Shown: positions 18,165-27,894, counted from the first letter of the stretch. The stretch is DNA of 64,000 nucleotides from Cyclobacteriaceae bacterium (GCA_016786585.1 JAEUUI010000008.1:186001-250000), one strand, 5' to 3'. Numbers and translations: made by a program. Notes: a model not told the origin generated them from the letters alone.

Positions 18165-19055
18165 ATGAACTTCAAGCGGTATGTTTATCTGGTTCTAAGC
18201 GCTTTTCTAATGGTAGCCCTCGCATCGTGCGGGTCATCAAACAGCGATAAAGAGAAGGATTCTGACGAATTTAAAGATGCTGAAAAGAGCCTGGAAAATC
18301 AGATAAAAGATGTGGTGTACAACATCCCGTCTCCAACTGAAATCCCTTACCTGCTGCAGGCAACCGGAGCGGACTTTAACCCGACACTCGTTAACCCTAA
18401 AACAAAGGTTGATCAGTACACTACGCATACTGACAAAGCTGCCCTGAACCTCGGTATTTATTCTGCCGACATCGGGTACCTTACATCATACGAGAAAGCA
18501 CAGGAAGCGATCGACTATCTGAACGCCTGCAAAACACTGGCGGATGGTCTTGGCGTAATCGGAACTTTCGATGTGGGCATTCTCAAGCGCTTTGAAGCCA
18601 ACATTTCAAACAAAGATTCGCTTTCTTATTTGCTTGATGAGACCATCAAACAGACTGATAAATTTTTGAAGGATGAAAGCCGCAACAAGTTGGCTGCGCT
18701 GGTGGTAACCGGAAGCTTTGTGGAAGGTCTTTATGTTTCTACAGCATTGATTAAAACATATCCGAAAGATATTCTCCCGGACGATGCCAGAACAGCAGTT
18801 CTCGGGCCACTCATCCGTGTGGTGCTCCAGCAACGCGAGTCGGTAACCGACCTGTTGAAAATGTTGAGCGTGGTGGAACAGACTGGTCCTGTCGCCGGCA
18901 TCATCACAGACCTGAAAGAACTTGAAAAAGCTTACAGTAATCTGAACATCGAAGAAAATCTTAAAAATAACCGTGCTGACCTCGTGCTGAACGACAAAGC
19001 ACTGACTGAAGTGACTGCAATCGTTGAGCGATTGAGAAAATCAATCGTTGATTAA
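18165..19055 (+). CDS. Uncharacterised Bacteroidetes lipoprotein
   Basis: 296 residues. A lipoprotein signal (MNFKRYVYLVLSAFLMVALASC) gives an acylated Cys22, followed by a low-complexity Ser/Asp/Lys linker to about residue 45. The mature part is mostly helical (SYEKAQEAIDYLNACKTLAD; LLDETIKQTDKFLKDE; ILPDDARTAVLGPLIRVVLQ), without a known catalytic motif. It recurs as a conserved hypothetical lipoprotein in the phylum (recalled, not checked). It is monocistronic with a strong terminator after it. Function unknown. Confidence 0.85.
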   Translation: MNFKRYVYLVLSAFLMVALASCGSSNSDKEKDSDEFKDAEKSLENQIKDVVYNIPSPTEIPYLLQATGADFNPTLVNPKTKVDQYTTHTDKAALNLGIYSADIGYLTSYEKAQEAIDYLNACKTLADGLGVIGTFDVGILKRFEANISNKDSLSYLLDETIKQTDKFLKDESRNKLAALVVTGSFVEGLYVSTALIKTYPKDILPDDARTAVLGPLIRVVLQQRESVTDLLKMLSVVEQTGPVAGIITDLKELEKAYSNLNIEENLKNNRADLVLNDKALTEVTAIVERLRKSIVD

Positions 19056-19082
19056 CGCGTAACATTCAAAAAACATTACATG

Positions 19083-19120
19083 CAGGGACTGACTCACACG
19101 GGTCAGTCCCTGTTTCTTTT
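19083..19120 (+). terminator. Rho-independent terminator after the lipoprotein gene
   Basis: CAGGGACTGAC, loop of 8, GTCAGTCCCTG, then TTTCTTTT. Perfect 11-bp stem with a T-rich tail. Confidence 0.9.
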
Positions 19121-19163
19121 GTGCGGATAGCTGTATATTTATCAGGCCTAATTTCCATAACCC

Positions 19164-22100
19164 ATGAGTGAGCTTATACTGAAAGCCATTATTCGTTTGT
19201 TTGCAGTTGTTGCACGGCAGGATGGTGTAACCGAGCAGGAGCGGGAACAGATAAAAACATTCCTGAAAGAACACCTCGCGCAGGGTATGGTTGGATATTA
19301 CCTGTCGCTGTTTGATGAGTATACAAAACCGGGTTCTGAGCAGGCCGATACAGTAGCACTCCAACGCGAGTGTGACGAAATAAATCGTGGTCTTACACAG
19401 AAGCAAAAAGTTATCATCGTGCTGGAGCTTGAACGAATTGTGCTGGCCGATGAAAAGATCTCCGCGCGTGAGGAGGAGTTGATGCACATCATCTGTGAAT
19501 CGTTCAAGGTAAAAGAAGAAGACCTAGCCTCTATCCGGCAGTTTGTTGTGGGTCAGGAAGCTTCCGAACTGGATCATGAAGCCTTGCTGATTATTGATGC
19601 GCATGAAGATAAAGACTTTGTGCATGCACGGCATATCCGCAGGCCGCACCTTAAAGGCCTGATTGAGATTCTATACATTCAGCAGGCTGAACTGTACTTT
19701 GTTAAGTACATCGGCCGGGAGGATGTCTACCTCAACAGCGTTCCGGTAAAACCCGGCACCATCAACGTGCTTGCAGTCGGCAGCGCGCTACGTTGGGACA
19801 AAGACGATCCGGTTTACTATGGTGATGTGATTGGCAGGTTCAAGAAATTTGAAGATGGTGCCCGGATCACCTTTGAAGCCAGAAATATCGAGTTCAAGTT
19901 CAAGAATGGAAAGCTGGGGTTGCGCAACATCAACCTTTCGGAGGAATCCGGGAACCTGATTGCCCTGATGGGTGCCAGCGGTTCAGGAAAGTCTACCTTG
20001 CTGCATGTGCTTAATGGCACCGAAACACCTTCAAAGGGACAGGTGCTGATCAATGGTATCGACATCCATAAAGAACCCCACCGGATTGAAGGTGTGATCG
20101 GCTTTGTACCGCAGGACGACCTGATCATCGAAGACCTCACGGTTTATCAAAATTTATACTTCGCAGCCAAGCTGTGTTTCAACGACAAAACTGAAGCGGA
20201 AATTGATGCGCTGGTTTTGAAAGTGCTCGAAGATCTCGGTCTTACCGAAACAAAAGACCTGAAAGTAGGCTCGCCATTACGTAAGACGATTAGCGGAGGT
20301 CAGCGTAAGCGTTTGAATATCGGCCTGGAGCTGTTGCGCGAACCATCTGTATTGTTCTGCGATGAGCCTACCAGCGGATTGTCGTCACGCGACTCTGAAA
20401 ACATCATTGATTTGTTGAAAGAGCTTTCGCTGAAAGGTAAGCTCGTATTCACCGTTATCCACCAGCCCTCTTCCGACATCTTCAAGAAGTTTGACAAGCT
20501 GGTAATTCTTGATACGGGCGGGTACCAGATTTATTATGGAAACCCGGTCGATGCGATTGTGTATTTCAAGAAAAATATCAACCTCATCAACAGCGATGAA
20601 GGCGAATGTAAAGAGTGTGGTAACGTGAATCCGGAGCAGATATTCAATATCATCGAAACAAAGGTGATCAATGAATATGGGCACTTTACACTCGAACGCA
20701 AGATTAATGCAGAGCAATGGAACCGCATTTATGAAGGATCAGCGAAAGCCCTGGGATTGGAATCAGAAAAAGCTGAACTTAAGTCAACGCTGCAAATCCC
20801 TGCCCGCCTGAAGCAAATGCGCATCTTTTCGCTGCGCGATATCCAGGCTAAGATTCACAATACCCAGTACATGGTGATCAACCTGCTGGAGGCCCCGTTG
20901 CTGGCGTTCATCCTGGCGTTTATTGTTCGCTACTACAATGTTGATGATAAAATGACCACCGGGTATGTGTACGGCAAGAACCTGAACCTGCCTGCCTATT
21001 TGTTTATGAGTGTCATTGTGGCCCTTTTTATGGGCCTTACAGTAAGCGCAGAAGAAATTATACGCGACCGGAAAATTCTGAAGCGCGAAGCATTTCTTCA
21101 TTTAAGCCGAAGCAGCTATTTGTTGTCAAAAATATCAATCCTCTTCGCACTCTCAGCCGTGCAAACCCTCATGTTTGTGTTGCTCGGTAATTATATTTTA
21201 GATATCCGGGGGATGTTCTTCGAGCATTGGGCGATTTTGTTTACAGCATCATGCTTTGCCAACGTTCTCGGGTTGAATATTTCATCTGCGTTCAATTCCG
21301 CTGTCACCATTTATATTTTGATACCCATCTTATTGATTCCGCAGCTGATCCTGAGCGGGGTAGTAGTGAAGTTCGACAAGCTGAATCCTGCTATTGGAAA
21401 CACGACTACTGTTCCTTTTGTTGGCGACCTGATGGCTTCGCGGTGGGCATTTGAAACCGCAATGGTTACACAATTCAAAGACAATAAATTTGAACAGGAG
21501 TTTTACAACGAGGATAAGACGATGGCGAACTCCGACTATAAGAAGGTTTACTTTATTCCGGAACTGGAAACCCGCCTTCAATACTGCCTGGTAAATCTCT
21601 CATCACAGGATGAAACGATCAGGAGCAAAGTAAAACAAGACCTGGAGTTGATTTACAACGAGGTTCACCGGGAGGCTGCAGAAGTAGGCGCAACCGATCA
21701 GGATATTGCGTTTGCTAATTCACTTTCGCTCTCAAAATTCGATTCCGCTACGTTTCAACAGGCTGGTGACTTCTTTATTCAATTGAAGCGCGTGTACATG
21801 AAACGATACAACGATGCAGACGCCAGAAAAGAAGAAAAGATCGCTTCCATGACTTCAACATCCGAGAAAGAGCTTGAATTTGAGCGCTTTAAGGCGGATT
21901 ATCACAACGAGGTAATTGCTGAACTTGTTAAGAATTTATCCGAAACGCATCGTACCGTTGAGAAAGACGGGAAACTGATTCAGAAAATCTATCCGATTTA
22001 TAAAGATCCGGACCCTGATCATAAGATTGACTTTAATGCTCAGTTCTACATGCCAAGCAAGCACTTCCTGGGATATAATATTGATACATTCATCTTCAAT

Positions 22101-22205
22101 CTGGGCGTGATCTGGTCAATGTCGTTGGTGTTAGGGATTGCTTTATACTTCGACCTGCTCCGGAAAATTATTGATGGGATAGGCAACTTGTCACGACCGG
22201 CATAG
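19164..22205 (+). CDS. TerB-like domain fused to an ABCG-type ABC transporter
   Basis: 1013 residues. Residues 1-135 are helical with internal repetition typical of TerB (FAVVARQDGVTEQEREQI; LADEKISAREEELMHII). Residues about 165-230 form a beta-rich segment that may be FHA-like. The ATPase has Walker A GASGSGKST (about 270), a signature ISGGQRKRLNIG (about 376) and Walker B LFCDEPTSGL. The permease part has helices at about 580-760, then a soluble stretch of about 200 residues rich in charged helices, then the last helix (LGVIWSMSLVLGIALYF). Half-transporters of this layout work as dimers. The substrate is unknown. A YdcF gene follows after one base. Confidence 0.9.
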   Translation: MSELILKAIIRLFAVVARQDGVTEQEREQIKTFLKEHLAQGMVGYYLSLFDEYTKPGSEQADTVALQRECDEINRGLTQKQKVIIVLELERIVLADEKISAREEELMHIICESFKVKEEDLASIRQFVVGQEASELDHEALLIIDAHEDKDFVHARHIRRPHLKGLIEILYIQQAELYFVKYIGREDVYLNSVPVKPGTINVLAVGSALRWDKDDPVYYGDVIGRFKKFEDGARITFEARNIEFKFKNGKLGLRNINLSEESGNLIALMGASGSGKSTLLHVLNGTETPSKGQVLINGIDIHKEPHRIEGVIGFVPQDDLIIEDLTVYQNLYFAAKLCFNDKTEAEIDALVLKVLEDLGLTETKDLKVGSPLRKTISGGQRKRLNIGLELLREPSVLFCDEPTSGLSSRDSENIIDLLKELSLKGKLVFTVIHQPSSDIFKKFDKLVILDTGGYQIYYGNPVDAIVYFKKNINLINSDEGECKECGNVNPEQIFNIIETKVINEYGHFTLERKINAEQWNRIYEGSAKALGLESEKAELKSTLQIPARLKQMRIFSLRDIQAKIHNTQYMVINLLEAPLLAFILAFIVRYYNVDDKMTTGYVYGKNLNLPAYLFMSVIVALFMGLTVSAEEIIRDRKILKREAFLHLSRSSYLLSKISILFALSAVQTLMFVLLGNYILDIRGMFFEHWAILFTASCFANVLGLNISSAFNSAVTIYILIPILLIPQLILSGVVVKFDKLNPAIGNTTTVPFVGDLMASRWAFETAMVTQFKDNKFEQEFYNEDKTMANSDYKKVYFIPELETRLQYCLVNLSSQDETIRSKVKQDLELIYNEVHREAAEVGATDQDIAFANSLSLSKFDSATFQQAGDFFIQLKRVYMKRYNDADARKEEKIASMTSTSEKELEFERFKADYHNEVIAELVKNLSETHRTVEKDGKLIQKIYPIYKDPDPDHKIDFNAQFYMPSKHFLGYNIDTFIFNLGVIWSMSLVLGIALYFDLLRKIIDGIGNLSRPA

Positions 22206-22206
22206 T

Positions 22207-22971
22207 ATGTTCTTCATACTTTCTAAAGTATTGGGTTTTCTCACCAATCCATTGATCTTTATTTTCGGATTTCTGATCGCATCGGCATGGGTTAAGAAAG
22301 CTCATCTGAAAAAGCGTTTCTTTTGGATAGCGTTTTCGTTACTGCTTTTTTTCTCGAATGACTTCATCGCCAATGAGGCAATGCGTGCCTGGGAGACAGA
22401 TGCAACACCGTATGCGTCTATCAACAAAGTTTATGATTGGGGCATCGTATTGACAGGTGTTACGCTGAATGATCGTGAGCCGGCTGACCGGGTTTATTTC
22501 CATCATGGCGCGGATCGGGTAACGCATACCATTCAGCTTTATAAGAAAGGGATAATAAAAAAAATTATCATTTCGGGCGGGGTGGGCCGCGTATTAACAG
22601 CCGGCCGGCCTGAAGCAGACGAACTCGCTTCGGTAATGGTTATGGCAGGCATTCCCGAACGTGATATTGTTATCGAACGTGAATCGGATAATACCCACGA
22701 AAATGCAGCAAACGTTAAAAAGCTGATTCCGGATGAAACCGGAGAACACTGTTTGTTGATCACTTCAGCTTTTCACATGCGCAGGGCAGGGGCTTGTTTC
22801 CGGAAAGTGGGGTTGGATACCGATTGCTTCAGTTCCGACTTTTATACTCATCCGCGTCAGTTTACACCCGATGTGCTTTTGATTCCGCGTGCTGACGCAA
22901 TCAATCTTTGGCAGAAGCTGTTCAAGGAATGGCTGGGGATGGTAGCCTACAAGTTCGCAGGATATATCTGA
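22207..22971 (+). CDS. YdcF/SanA family (DUF218) membrane protein
   Basis: 254 residues. Two N-terminal transmembrane helices (about 5-22 and 33-50) are followed by a DUF218 domain: VLTGVTLND, IKKIIISGG and ITSAFHMRRAGACF carry the conserved positions. Relatives such as SanA and ElyC affect envelope integrity and peptidoglycan precursor handling, but no reaction is established for this branch. The gene starts one base after the stop of the TerB-ABCG transporter, so both are made from one mRNA; a joint envelope role is plausible. Confidence 0.88.
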   Translation: MFFILSKVLGFLTNPLIFIFGFLIASAWVKKAHLKKRFFWIAFSLLLFFSNDFIANEAMRAWETDATPYASINKVYDWGIVLTGVTLNDREPADRVYFHHGADRVTHTIQLYKKGIIKKIIISGGVGRVLTAGRPEADELASVMVMAGIPERDIVIERESDNTHENAANVKKLIPDETGEHCLLITSAFHMRRAGACFRKVGLDTDCFSSDFYTHPRQFTPDVLLIPRADAINLWQKLFKEWLGMVAYKFAGYI

Positions 22972-22981
22972 CAATCTCAAT

Positions 22982-23013
22982 AAAAAAGGCTGCAATTTCT
23001 TGCAGCCTTTAAA
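22982..23013. terminator. Bidirectional terminator between convergent genes
   Basis: AAAGGCTGCAA, loop TTTC, TTGCAGCCTTT, with A residues on the left and a T/A run on the right. Read leftward it ends in a run of T, so it serves the SGNH gene as well as the YdcF gene. Confidence 0.88.
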
Positions 23014-23030
23014 ATTCAAGTCGTTACAAC

Positions 23031-24647
23031 CTAGTATGAATTGGTAGGTGTAATCGGTGTGCGTGTACCGCGATAGTGTGTAATGTTAGCCTTCGGAATC
23101 GTTGATCCGAATTTCGCATTAATCGCATCAATAAAGATGTTTGCCAGAAATGCATACCCTCTTCCGTTCGGATGCACGCCATCTTCTGAAAAGCCTGCAT
23201 AGGGAGGTGTGATGCTTGGTGTCAGCAGGATTCCGTTTACAACCGTTCCTTTTGTTGCTACGAAATTGGTAAATGCCGTGTTCACATCCGCAAGTGCGAG
23301 CTTGGTGTTATTGGCTGCCACAGCTGCGGCAATGACCGCGTTAAATTCAGCCGTGCGGGTGAGGATCTCTGTTGTCTCAGATGGAATAAGAACATACTGA
23401 TCAGCCAGTGGCATAGTAACACCATTAATTGCCTGTGGATTTCCTCCTACGCAAGTCCCCAATACCGATCCCGCAGTCAGTGTGATCAGATCGTTGGCGG
23501 TGGTCTGACGTGCCTTCGCATACGGGGCCAATGCTGCAGCAGCACCGCTCATGTATGGCGAAAGATCAGTAAGCGTCTCGTCAGAAATTAAGATTGGATT
23601 TGTAGCACTTGCTGTATAGGTAAGCGTTCTCTTCGCAGCTTCATCAGCTGTAATGATACCGTTCGTAACCATGGCCTGCAGGAAACCATTATATGGAGTT
23701 GCAAGAGCCGTTGTCACGGTTGCTGCTGTTGTCGCGTCTAATGGAATGGCGTTCCACTTTACTGTGAAGAAGAACGGAATAGAAGTTACGTTAGGAATAT
23801 TAGCCACTACACCTTCTGCGTTTGGCAGGTTTCCAAAAAGGGTGGCAATGACTGCATTATAACGTGTTGTGAAGTTGGCCGTTGACGTTAACAATGCCGG
23901 ATTCGATGCACCACCAGTAGCATATCCGAGGATGTCATTGTTACCGATCTCCAACAGGAAAAACGTTGGATTGGTAGCAATGGCATCACCCAGGATTGTT
24001 GATGTTCCGGGGTTAGAAGCAAATCGCCCTGCATAGTATGTGCTGAAAGCCGGGTTTGGTGATGTAGGAACCAGTAGTTCACCTACGGTGATTCCGGGAA
24101 CACCAAAATTATTCAGTTCAGCTTTGTTACCAGTGTAAGCCCAGCCAGCCACAAGTGGACTTGATGCTGTATTGTAAGGCGCTGGCAAAGCTGGAGTCGC
24201 AAGCGTGTTACACGGTGCGTCTCCGGAAGCATCACGCGCCGGAGTAGCCGCTGCAGCTGGCCCTGCACTTCTTGGCCCGCTTCCATCAGGATCATACAAC
24301 ACCAATCGCCCGAGGGGTATGGTAGTGCTTGGAATAAATCCGGAGAAACCATTTTCTGAATTGATATCAGGTTGGTTAAAGTCTCCTGTAGCACCGGCAT
24401 ACACCATCTGCTGGTGAATAATCTTACCGATCGATTCATTCTGACCATCGGTAAACAATGCATTTGCCTGGTATCCGGCAACCAGTGAGTTACCAATCGT
24501 TACAAAGTTTGAAACGTCAATAGTTGCACCCAGCGACCCGGTCGGATCGCCTTCGGGTTCCGGTTCTTTCAGTTCATCGATCTCCTGCGCGCACCCAAAA
24601 ATTAACGCGGCCGAAAGTAATATGGATAGTCTATTATACTTTTTCAT
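23031..24647 (-). CDS. SGNH/GDSL-type hydrolase lipoprotein
   Basis: 538 residues. The ATG at 24647 begins MKKYNRLSILLSAALIFGC with a lipobox Cys; the six-base longer frame starts with TTG and is rejected. Family blocks: IGNSLVAGYQ (block I, with GNS in place of GDS), LLEIGNNDIL (block III) and DGVHPNGRGYAFLANIF (block V with Asp and His). The protein is rich in Ala/Thr, and much longer than minimal SGNH enzymes owing to inserts between blocks. It follows a TonB-dependent receptor by 18 bases. The pair suggests surface hydrolysis of an ester-containing ligand imported by the receptor (inference). Confidence 0.85.
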   Translation of the reverse strand: MKKYNRLSILLSAALIFGCAQEIDELKEPEPEGDPTGSLGATIDVSNFVTIGNSLVAGYQANALFTDGQNESIGKIIHQQMVYAGATGDFNQPDINSENGFSGFIPSTTIPLGRLVLYDPDGSGPRSAGPAAAATPARDASGDAPCNTLATPALPAPYNTASSPLVAGWAYTGNKAELNNFGVPGITVGELLVPTSPNPAFSTYYAGRFASNPGTSTILGDAIATNPTFFLLEIGNNDILGYATGGASNPALLTSTANFTTRYNAVIATLFGNLPNAEGVVANIPNVTSIPFFFTVKWNAIPLDATTAATVTTALATPYNGFLQAMVTNGIITADEAAKRTLTYTASATNPILISDETLTDLSPYMSGAAAALAPYAKARQTTANDLITLTAGSVLGTCVGGNPQAINGVTMPLADQYVLIPSETTEILTRTAEFNAVIAAAVAANNTKLALADVNTAFTNFVATKGTVVNGILLTPSITPPYAGFSEDGVHPNGRGYAFLANIFIDAINAKFGSTIPKANITHYRGTRTPITPTNSY

Positions 24648-24665
24648 AGTCAATGTTATTGCATG

Positions 24666-27401
24666 TTATTTAAAGAATTCATCAAATGTGATCGACAGGT
24701 AGTACATCTGGCCTACGAACGGTCCTGCGATGTTTGTACGATAGTCGTTTCCGCCCAGGTTCGTTCCGCCAACTTTAAGTATAGACTTGAGTGATGGTAA
24801 GCGATAGCTGATCGCAGCATCCACTACGCCAAATGAAGGCACTGTCCATTCTCCGTAAGACGAGAACCAGTCGAACTCTTGCTGCCAGCGATAGTTAACA
24901 TTGAATCCAAGATTCTTGGTCAGCTTGCGGTTACCAACTCCCACGCTGAACTTGTTGTTCGGAGTGTTAAATCCGGCATTGTACACGCGGCCTTCAACCT
25001 GCTCAAGTGAAAAGTCAGCATAGTTATAATTAAACGTTAACTGATAACCTTTCAGGAAATTGTAGGTAACGCCAAGACCCACACCCCATGATTTAACCTG
25101 TTCGGGTGAGTTTGAATACAAACTGAATACCGTTCCGGGAGCGAGTGTTGTTCCCTGATGAACAGAAGCAGTTTTGCTGGCTACGAAATCAGTTCCAAGG
25201 AAATCGTTATAGATGTTGTAGTATACGTTTGCATCGATCAGGATGTTGGTGCTATACAAACCTTTGTAACCAACTTCGAATGCTTTCAATTGTTCAGGCT
25301 GAACGTACGGCACGTTTGCGTCTTTCAACAGCGAAGGATCTCCGCCCACAGTGTTTCCATTTGCGTCAAGCGAGCCGCCGGATGCCTGGTACGCGCGATA
25401 AGAATCACGGGTGTAGGAACCACCATTGTGAACGCCATAACGCTCAGCGTTAGCTTTTGTACTTCCCAACAGAATCGCATCGGATGCAGGGAAATAAATA
25501 AACTGCGCCTGAGTTTGCGGGTTTCTGAAACCTGTCTGGAACGATGCCCGAATGTTGTGGTTTTCAGAGAATGTATACACGGCTGACAAGCGTGGTGTTA
25601 CCTGGCCATCGAAGTTTTCGTTTTTATCGAAGCGAATCGATCCGGTTAATTTCAATCCACCAAAGGTTTTCGCAATTTGTGTGTAAGCACCAAATTCGTT
25701 GATCTTAATCCGGTTGAAAGTCGCTTCATCGCGGCTGGGAGCTTCAGGATCTTCGTTCAGGATTGTTCCATCGGTGTATAAGTCATACTGGCGTACGTTA
25801 CCGCCAACCATAACTTCAGCGAACTTAATCTGATCTTTGAAGTTGTAGTTGAATTCACCGTGCCAGATGCGGGAATCATCTTTGAATGTTGCTCCCGGAG
25901 GATTGCCCTGGAAGAAAGCTTTACGAACCGATTTTACCAGTGTATTGAATTCATCGCTGCCAACAGCAGGGCGCGTACGATCGGCCCACGCACGTGCCGC
26001 AGCATGATCACCAGCGGCTACGCCCGGAGCATTTCCGCTATAGGCATTCAGATAATCCGGTACCCAGCTTGACGCTGAAGGACTGATCGCTTCGTTCATG
26101 TACGAGCCAAGAGCAAGCATGTTATATGAGTCACCGGCATCGGTTTGTGTCAAATATCCGCGAACAAAGAAGTTGTCGGATTTCAATTCCAGCTTCTGGA
26201 ACGTTTGTGTGAATCCGCGCAGCGCGTACTTGGCATCACCCTGGTATACGGCATCTCCTGAACCGAACCGGTAGTTGTACAGAACTTCCAGTTTATCTGT
26301 GATGCGATAGTGTAAGGCTACATCAGCCTTGATGCTTTTGGCAGAATAATCGTCAATGATATCTTCTTCTCTCCAGCCTGTTCTGCGAAGCGTAGTAGGG
26401 AAGCCCGGAATCGCGATAACGGCTTCATCACCGTATTTGTTCACAGCATCAAAGTCGGGTGAACCAGATAAATCTGTTTTTGAATTGGCTCTTAAACGAT
26501 CCTGTGTATAGTCGTTGGCTTTCCAGTCGGTCGCATCCTGATATGAGAAGTTAACTTTAAAGGCAAACTTGTTTTTGAACGCTTTTGCATAGCGGATTCC
26601 AAATGTATACATCGGGTTGCTTTCGCCTTGCGCATCGGAGTTGGTCATACCATACTTGGCTTGCGCACTCAATCCCTGAAATTCAAACGGGCTCTTGCTG
26701 CGCATGATGAGGATACCATTGAATGCATTGGGTCCATAGAGCGCTGACGCTGCACCGGGAATCAATTCCAGGCTTTCGGCATCCAGTTCACCGATACCGA
26801 CAATGTTACCGGTAGGGAAATTCAAAATCGGAGCTGATCCGTCAATACCGTCAATCCACTGAACGAAACGATCGTTGGCAATCGTAGCAAAACCACGCGT
26901 GTTGATCGCAGGGAAGTTCAAGCTGCTGGATGAAACCTGAACACCTTTCACGTTTGCTAACGCATCGAAATAGTCTGGTGTCGGAGATTGCTGGATGGCT
27001 TTTAAGTCCATCTTTTCAACTGTCACGGGCGAACGAAGAATGTTTTCTTCCACACGTGAGGCAGAAACCACTACTTCCTGGCCCAGCACACTTTGTTCCT
27101 CCATTGAGATAGCCAGTCCGGACGTGTTTGCGTCTGTGATCTCAATTTCCTGCGACTTATAACCTACTGATGAGAAAACAAGTGTCAGCGGGGGAGCTTG
27201 ATTCACTTTCAGTGTAAAATCACCCGAAACAGTAGTGGTAGTACCAATTACTTTTCCTTTTACTAAAATGCTCACACCGGGCAGGGCTTCCCCGGTAACA
27301 CCGTCTTTCACGGTTCCTGAGATTGTTGTTTGGGCGAAAGCAAAGGACGCGGAGAGCAGCATCAATGCTATAAGTCCAAGACGTTTGTAGAACTTCTCCA
27401 T
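24666..27401 (-). CDS. TonB-dependent receptor paired with an SGNH hydrolase
   Basis: 911 residues. Signal peptide ends in ASFAFA. A carboxypeptidase-regulatory-like domain (24-110: TISGTVKDGVTGEALPGVSI) leads to a plug (about 115-230) and a 22-strand-type barrel that ends with the aromatic C-terminus YYLSITFDEFFK. It differs from SusC proteins, which are about 1000 residues and paired with SusD; there is no SusD here. It is the first gene of an operon with the SGNH hydrolase. A -7 box and a 5' hairpin lie upstream. Confidence 0.93.
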   Translation of the reverse strand: MEKFYKRLGLIALMLLSASFAFAQTTISGTVKDGVTGEALPGVSILVKGKVIGTTTTVSGDFTLKVNQAPPLTLVFSSVGYKSQEIEITDANTSGLAISMEEQSVLGQEVVVSASRVEENILRSPVTVEKMDLKAIQQSPTPDYFDALANVKGVQVSSSSLNFPAINTRGFATIANDRFVQWIDGIDGSAPILNFPTGNIVGIGELDAESLELIPGAASALYGPNAFNGILIMRSKSPFEFQGLSAQAKYGMTNSDAQGESNPMYTFGIRYAKAFKNKFAFKVNFSYQDATDWKANDYTQDRLRANSKTDLSGSPDFDAVNKYGDEAVIAIPGFPTTLRRTGWREEDIIDDYSAKSIKADVALHYRITDKLEVLYNYRFGSGDAVYQGDAKYALRGFTQTFQKLELKSDNFFVRGYLTQTDAGDSYNMLALGSYMNEAISPSASSWVPDYLNAYSGNAPGVAAGDHAAARAWADRTRPAVGSDEFNTLVKSVRKAFFQGNPPGATFKDDSRIWHGEFNYNFKDQIKFAEVMVGGNVRQYDLYTDGTILNEDPEAPSRDEATFNRIKINEFGAYTQIAKTFGGLKLTGSIRFDKNENFDGQVTPRLSAVYTFSENHNIRASFQTGFRNPQTQAQFIYFPASDAILLGSTKANAERYGVHNGGSYTRDSYRAYQASGGSLDANGNTVGGDPSLLKDANVPYVQPEQLKAFEVGYKGLYSTNILIDANVYYNIYNDFLGTDFVASKTASVHQGTTLAPGTVFSLYSNSPEQVKSWGVGLGVTYNFLKGYQLTFNYNYADFSLEQVEGRVYNAGFNTPNNKFSVGVGNRKLTKNLGFNVNYRWQQEFDWFSSYGEWTVPSFGVVDAAISYRLPSLKSILKVGGTNLGGNDYRTNIAGPFVGQMYYLSITFDEFFK

Positions 27402-27453
27402 AAGTTGTTTTTAGGTTGGTTTTGTTGTTAGAATAAAGTTGGGTTAATAGACA

Positions 27454-27479
27454 AACAGGGAGAACATAATTCTCCTGTT
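27454..27479 (-). promoter_or_regulatory. Hairpin at the predicted 5' end of the receptor mRNA
   Basis: AACAGG-AGAA pairs with TTCT-CCTGTT around loop CATAA, with one bulged G. It starts a few bases after the presumed transcription start set by the -7 box at 27490-27497, so it would cap the 5' end of the transcript. Possible stability or regulatory element. Confidence 0.5.
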
Positions 27480-27489
27480 CAGAAAAATA

Positions 27490-27497
27490 CAAAATTA
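27490..27497 (-). promoter_or_regulatory. Candidate -7 box for the TonB receptor operon
   Basis: The minus strand reads TAATTTTG, a perfect fit to TAnnTTTG, about 90 bases before the ATG. No TTTG -33 box stands at 19 bases; instead CAATCGTTTTCGT lies just upstream. Confidence 0.5.
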
Positions 27498-27558
27498 AAT
27501 TAGAAATTACGAAAACGATTGCACCTGTAATTTGAGGTTTTTACAGGGTTTTTTGGGC

Positions 27559-27894
27559 CTATTTTTCCGGGTTGTTCACGAGGTGCTGAACCAGTCTTTC
27601 ACAGAGGGCATTGGTTTCCTGCGCCATGTACTCGTCACCGGTAGAAGAAAGGATGCTTTGCGCGAGCCCGCCCAGGCAGTCGATGTAAAACCGTTTCATT
27701 TCTGTTACGGGCATGTCGTTGGTCCACAGGTCGATACGAAGGGTATTCTTCTGTTTTTCGTCCCATAAGGATATGCTGATCGACTTGGTCTCACTCGGAG
27801 CAGCATCGGGTTTGTCAGAGGCGTTCCAGTGGATTTTCTGAGGAACGTTGTTGGTATCTAAATCGATCGTGAAGTTTATCTCTGACTTTTTCAT
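27559..27894 (-). CDS. gldC: Gliding motility protein GldC
   Basis: 111 residues, cytoplasmic, single domain. The sequence opens KKSEINFTIDLDTNNVPQKI and continues IHWNASDKP and WTNDMPVTEMKRFYIDCL, which match the GldC family of Bacteroidetes. GldC is linked to gliding but is not part of the core type IX secretion machine, and also occurs in non-gliding relatives. Its gene follows scoB by 33 bases and so is probably the last gene of the long leftward run. Gliding itself cannot be inferred from this gene alone. Confidence 0.88.
   Translation of the reverse strand: MKKSEINFTIDLDTNNVPQKIHWNASDKPDAAPSETKSISISLWDEKQKNTLRIDLWTNDMPVTEMKRFYIDCLGGLAQSILSSTGDEYMAQETNALCERLVQHLVNNPEK

Noticed and set aside
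27524-27554. Terminator for gldC (CCTGTAA...TTACAGG followed by TTTTTT)
   Set aside because: The T run is on the plus strand, whereas gldC runs leftward; no plus-strand gene lies upstream.
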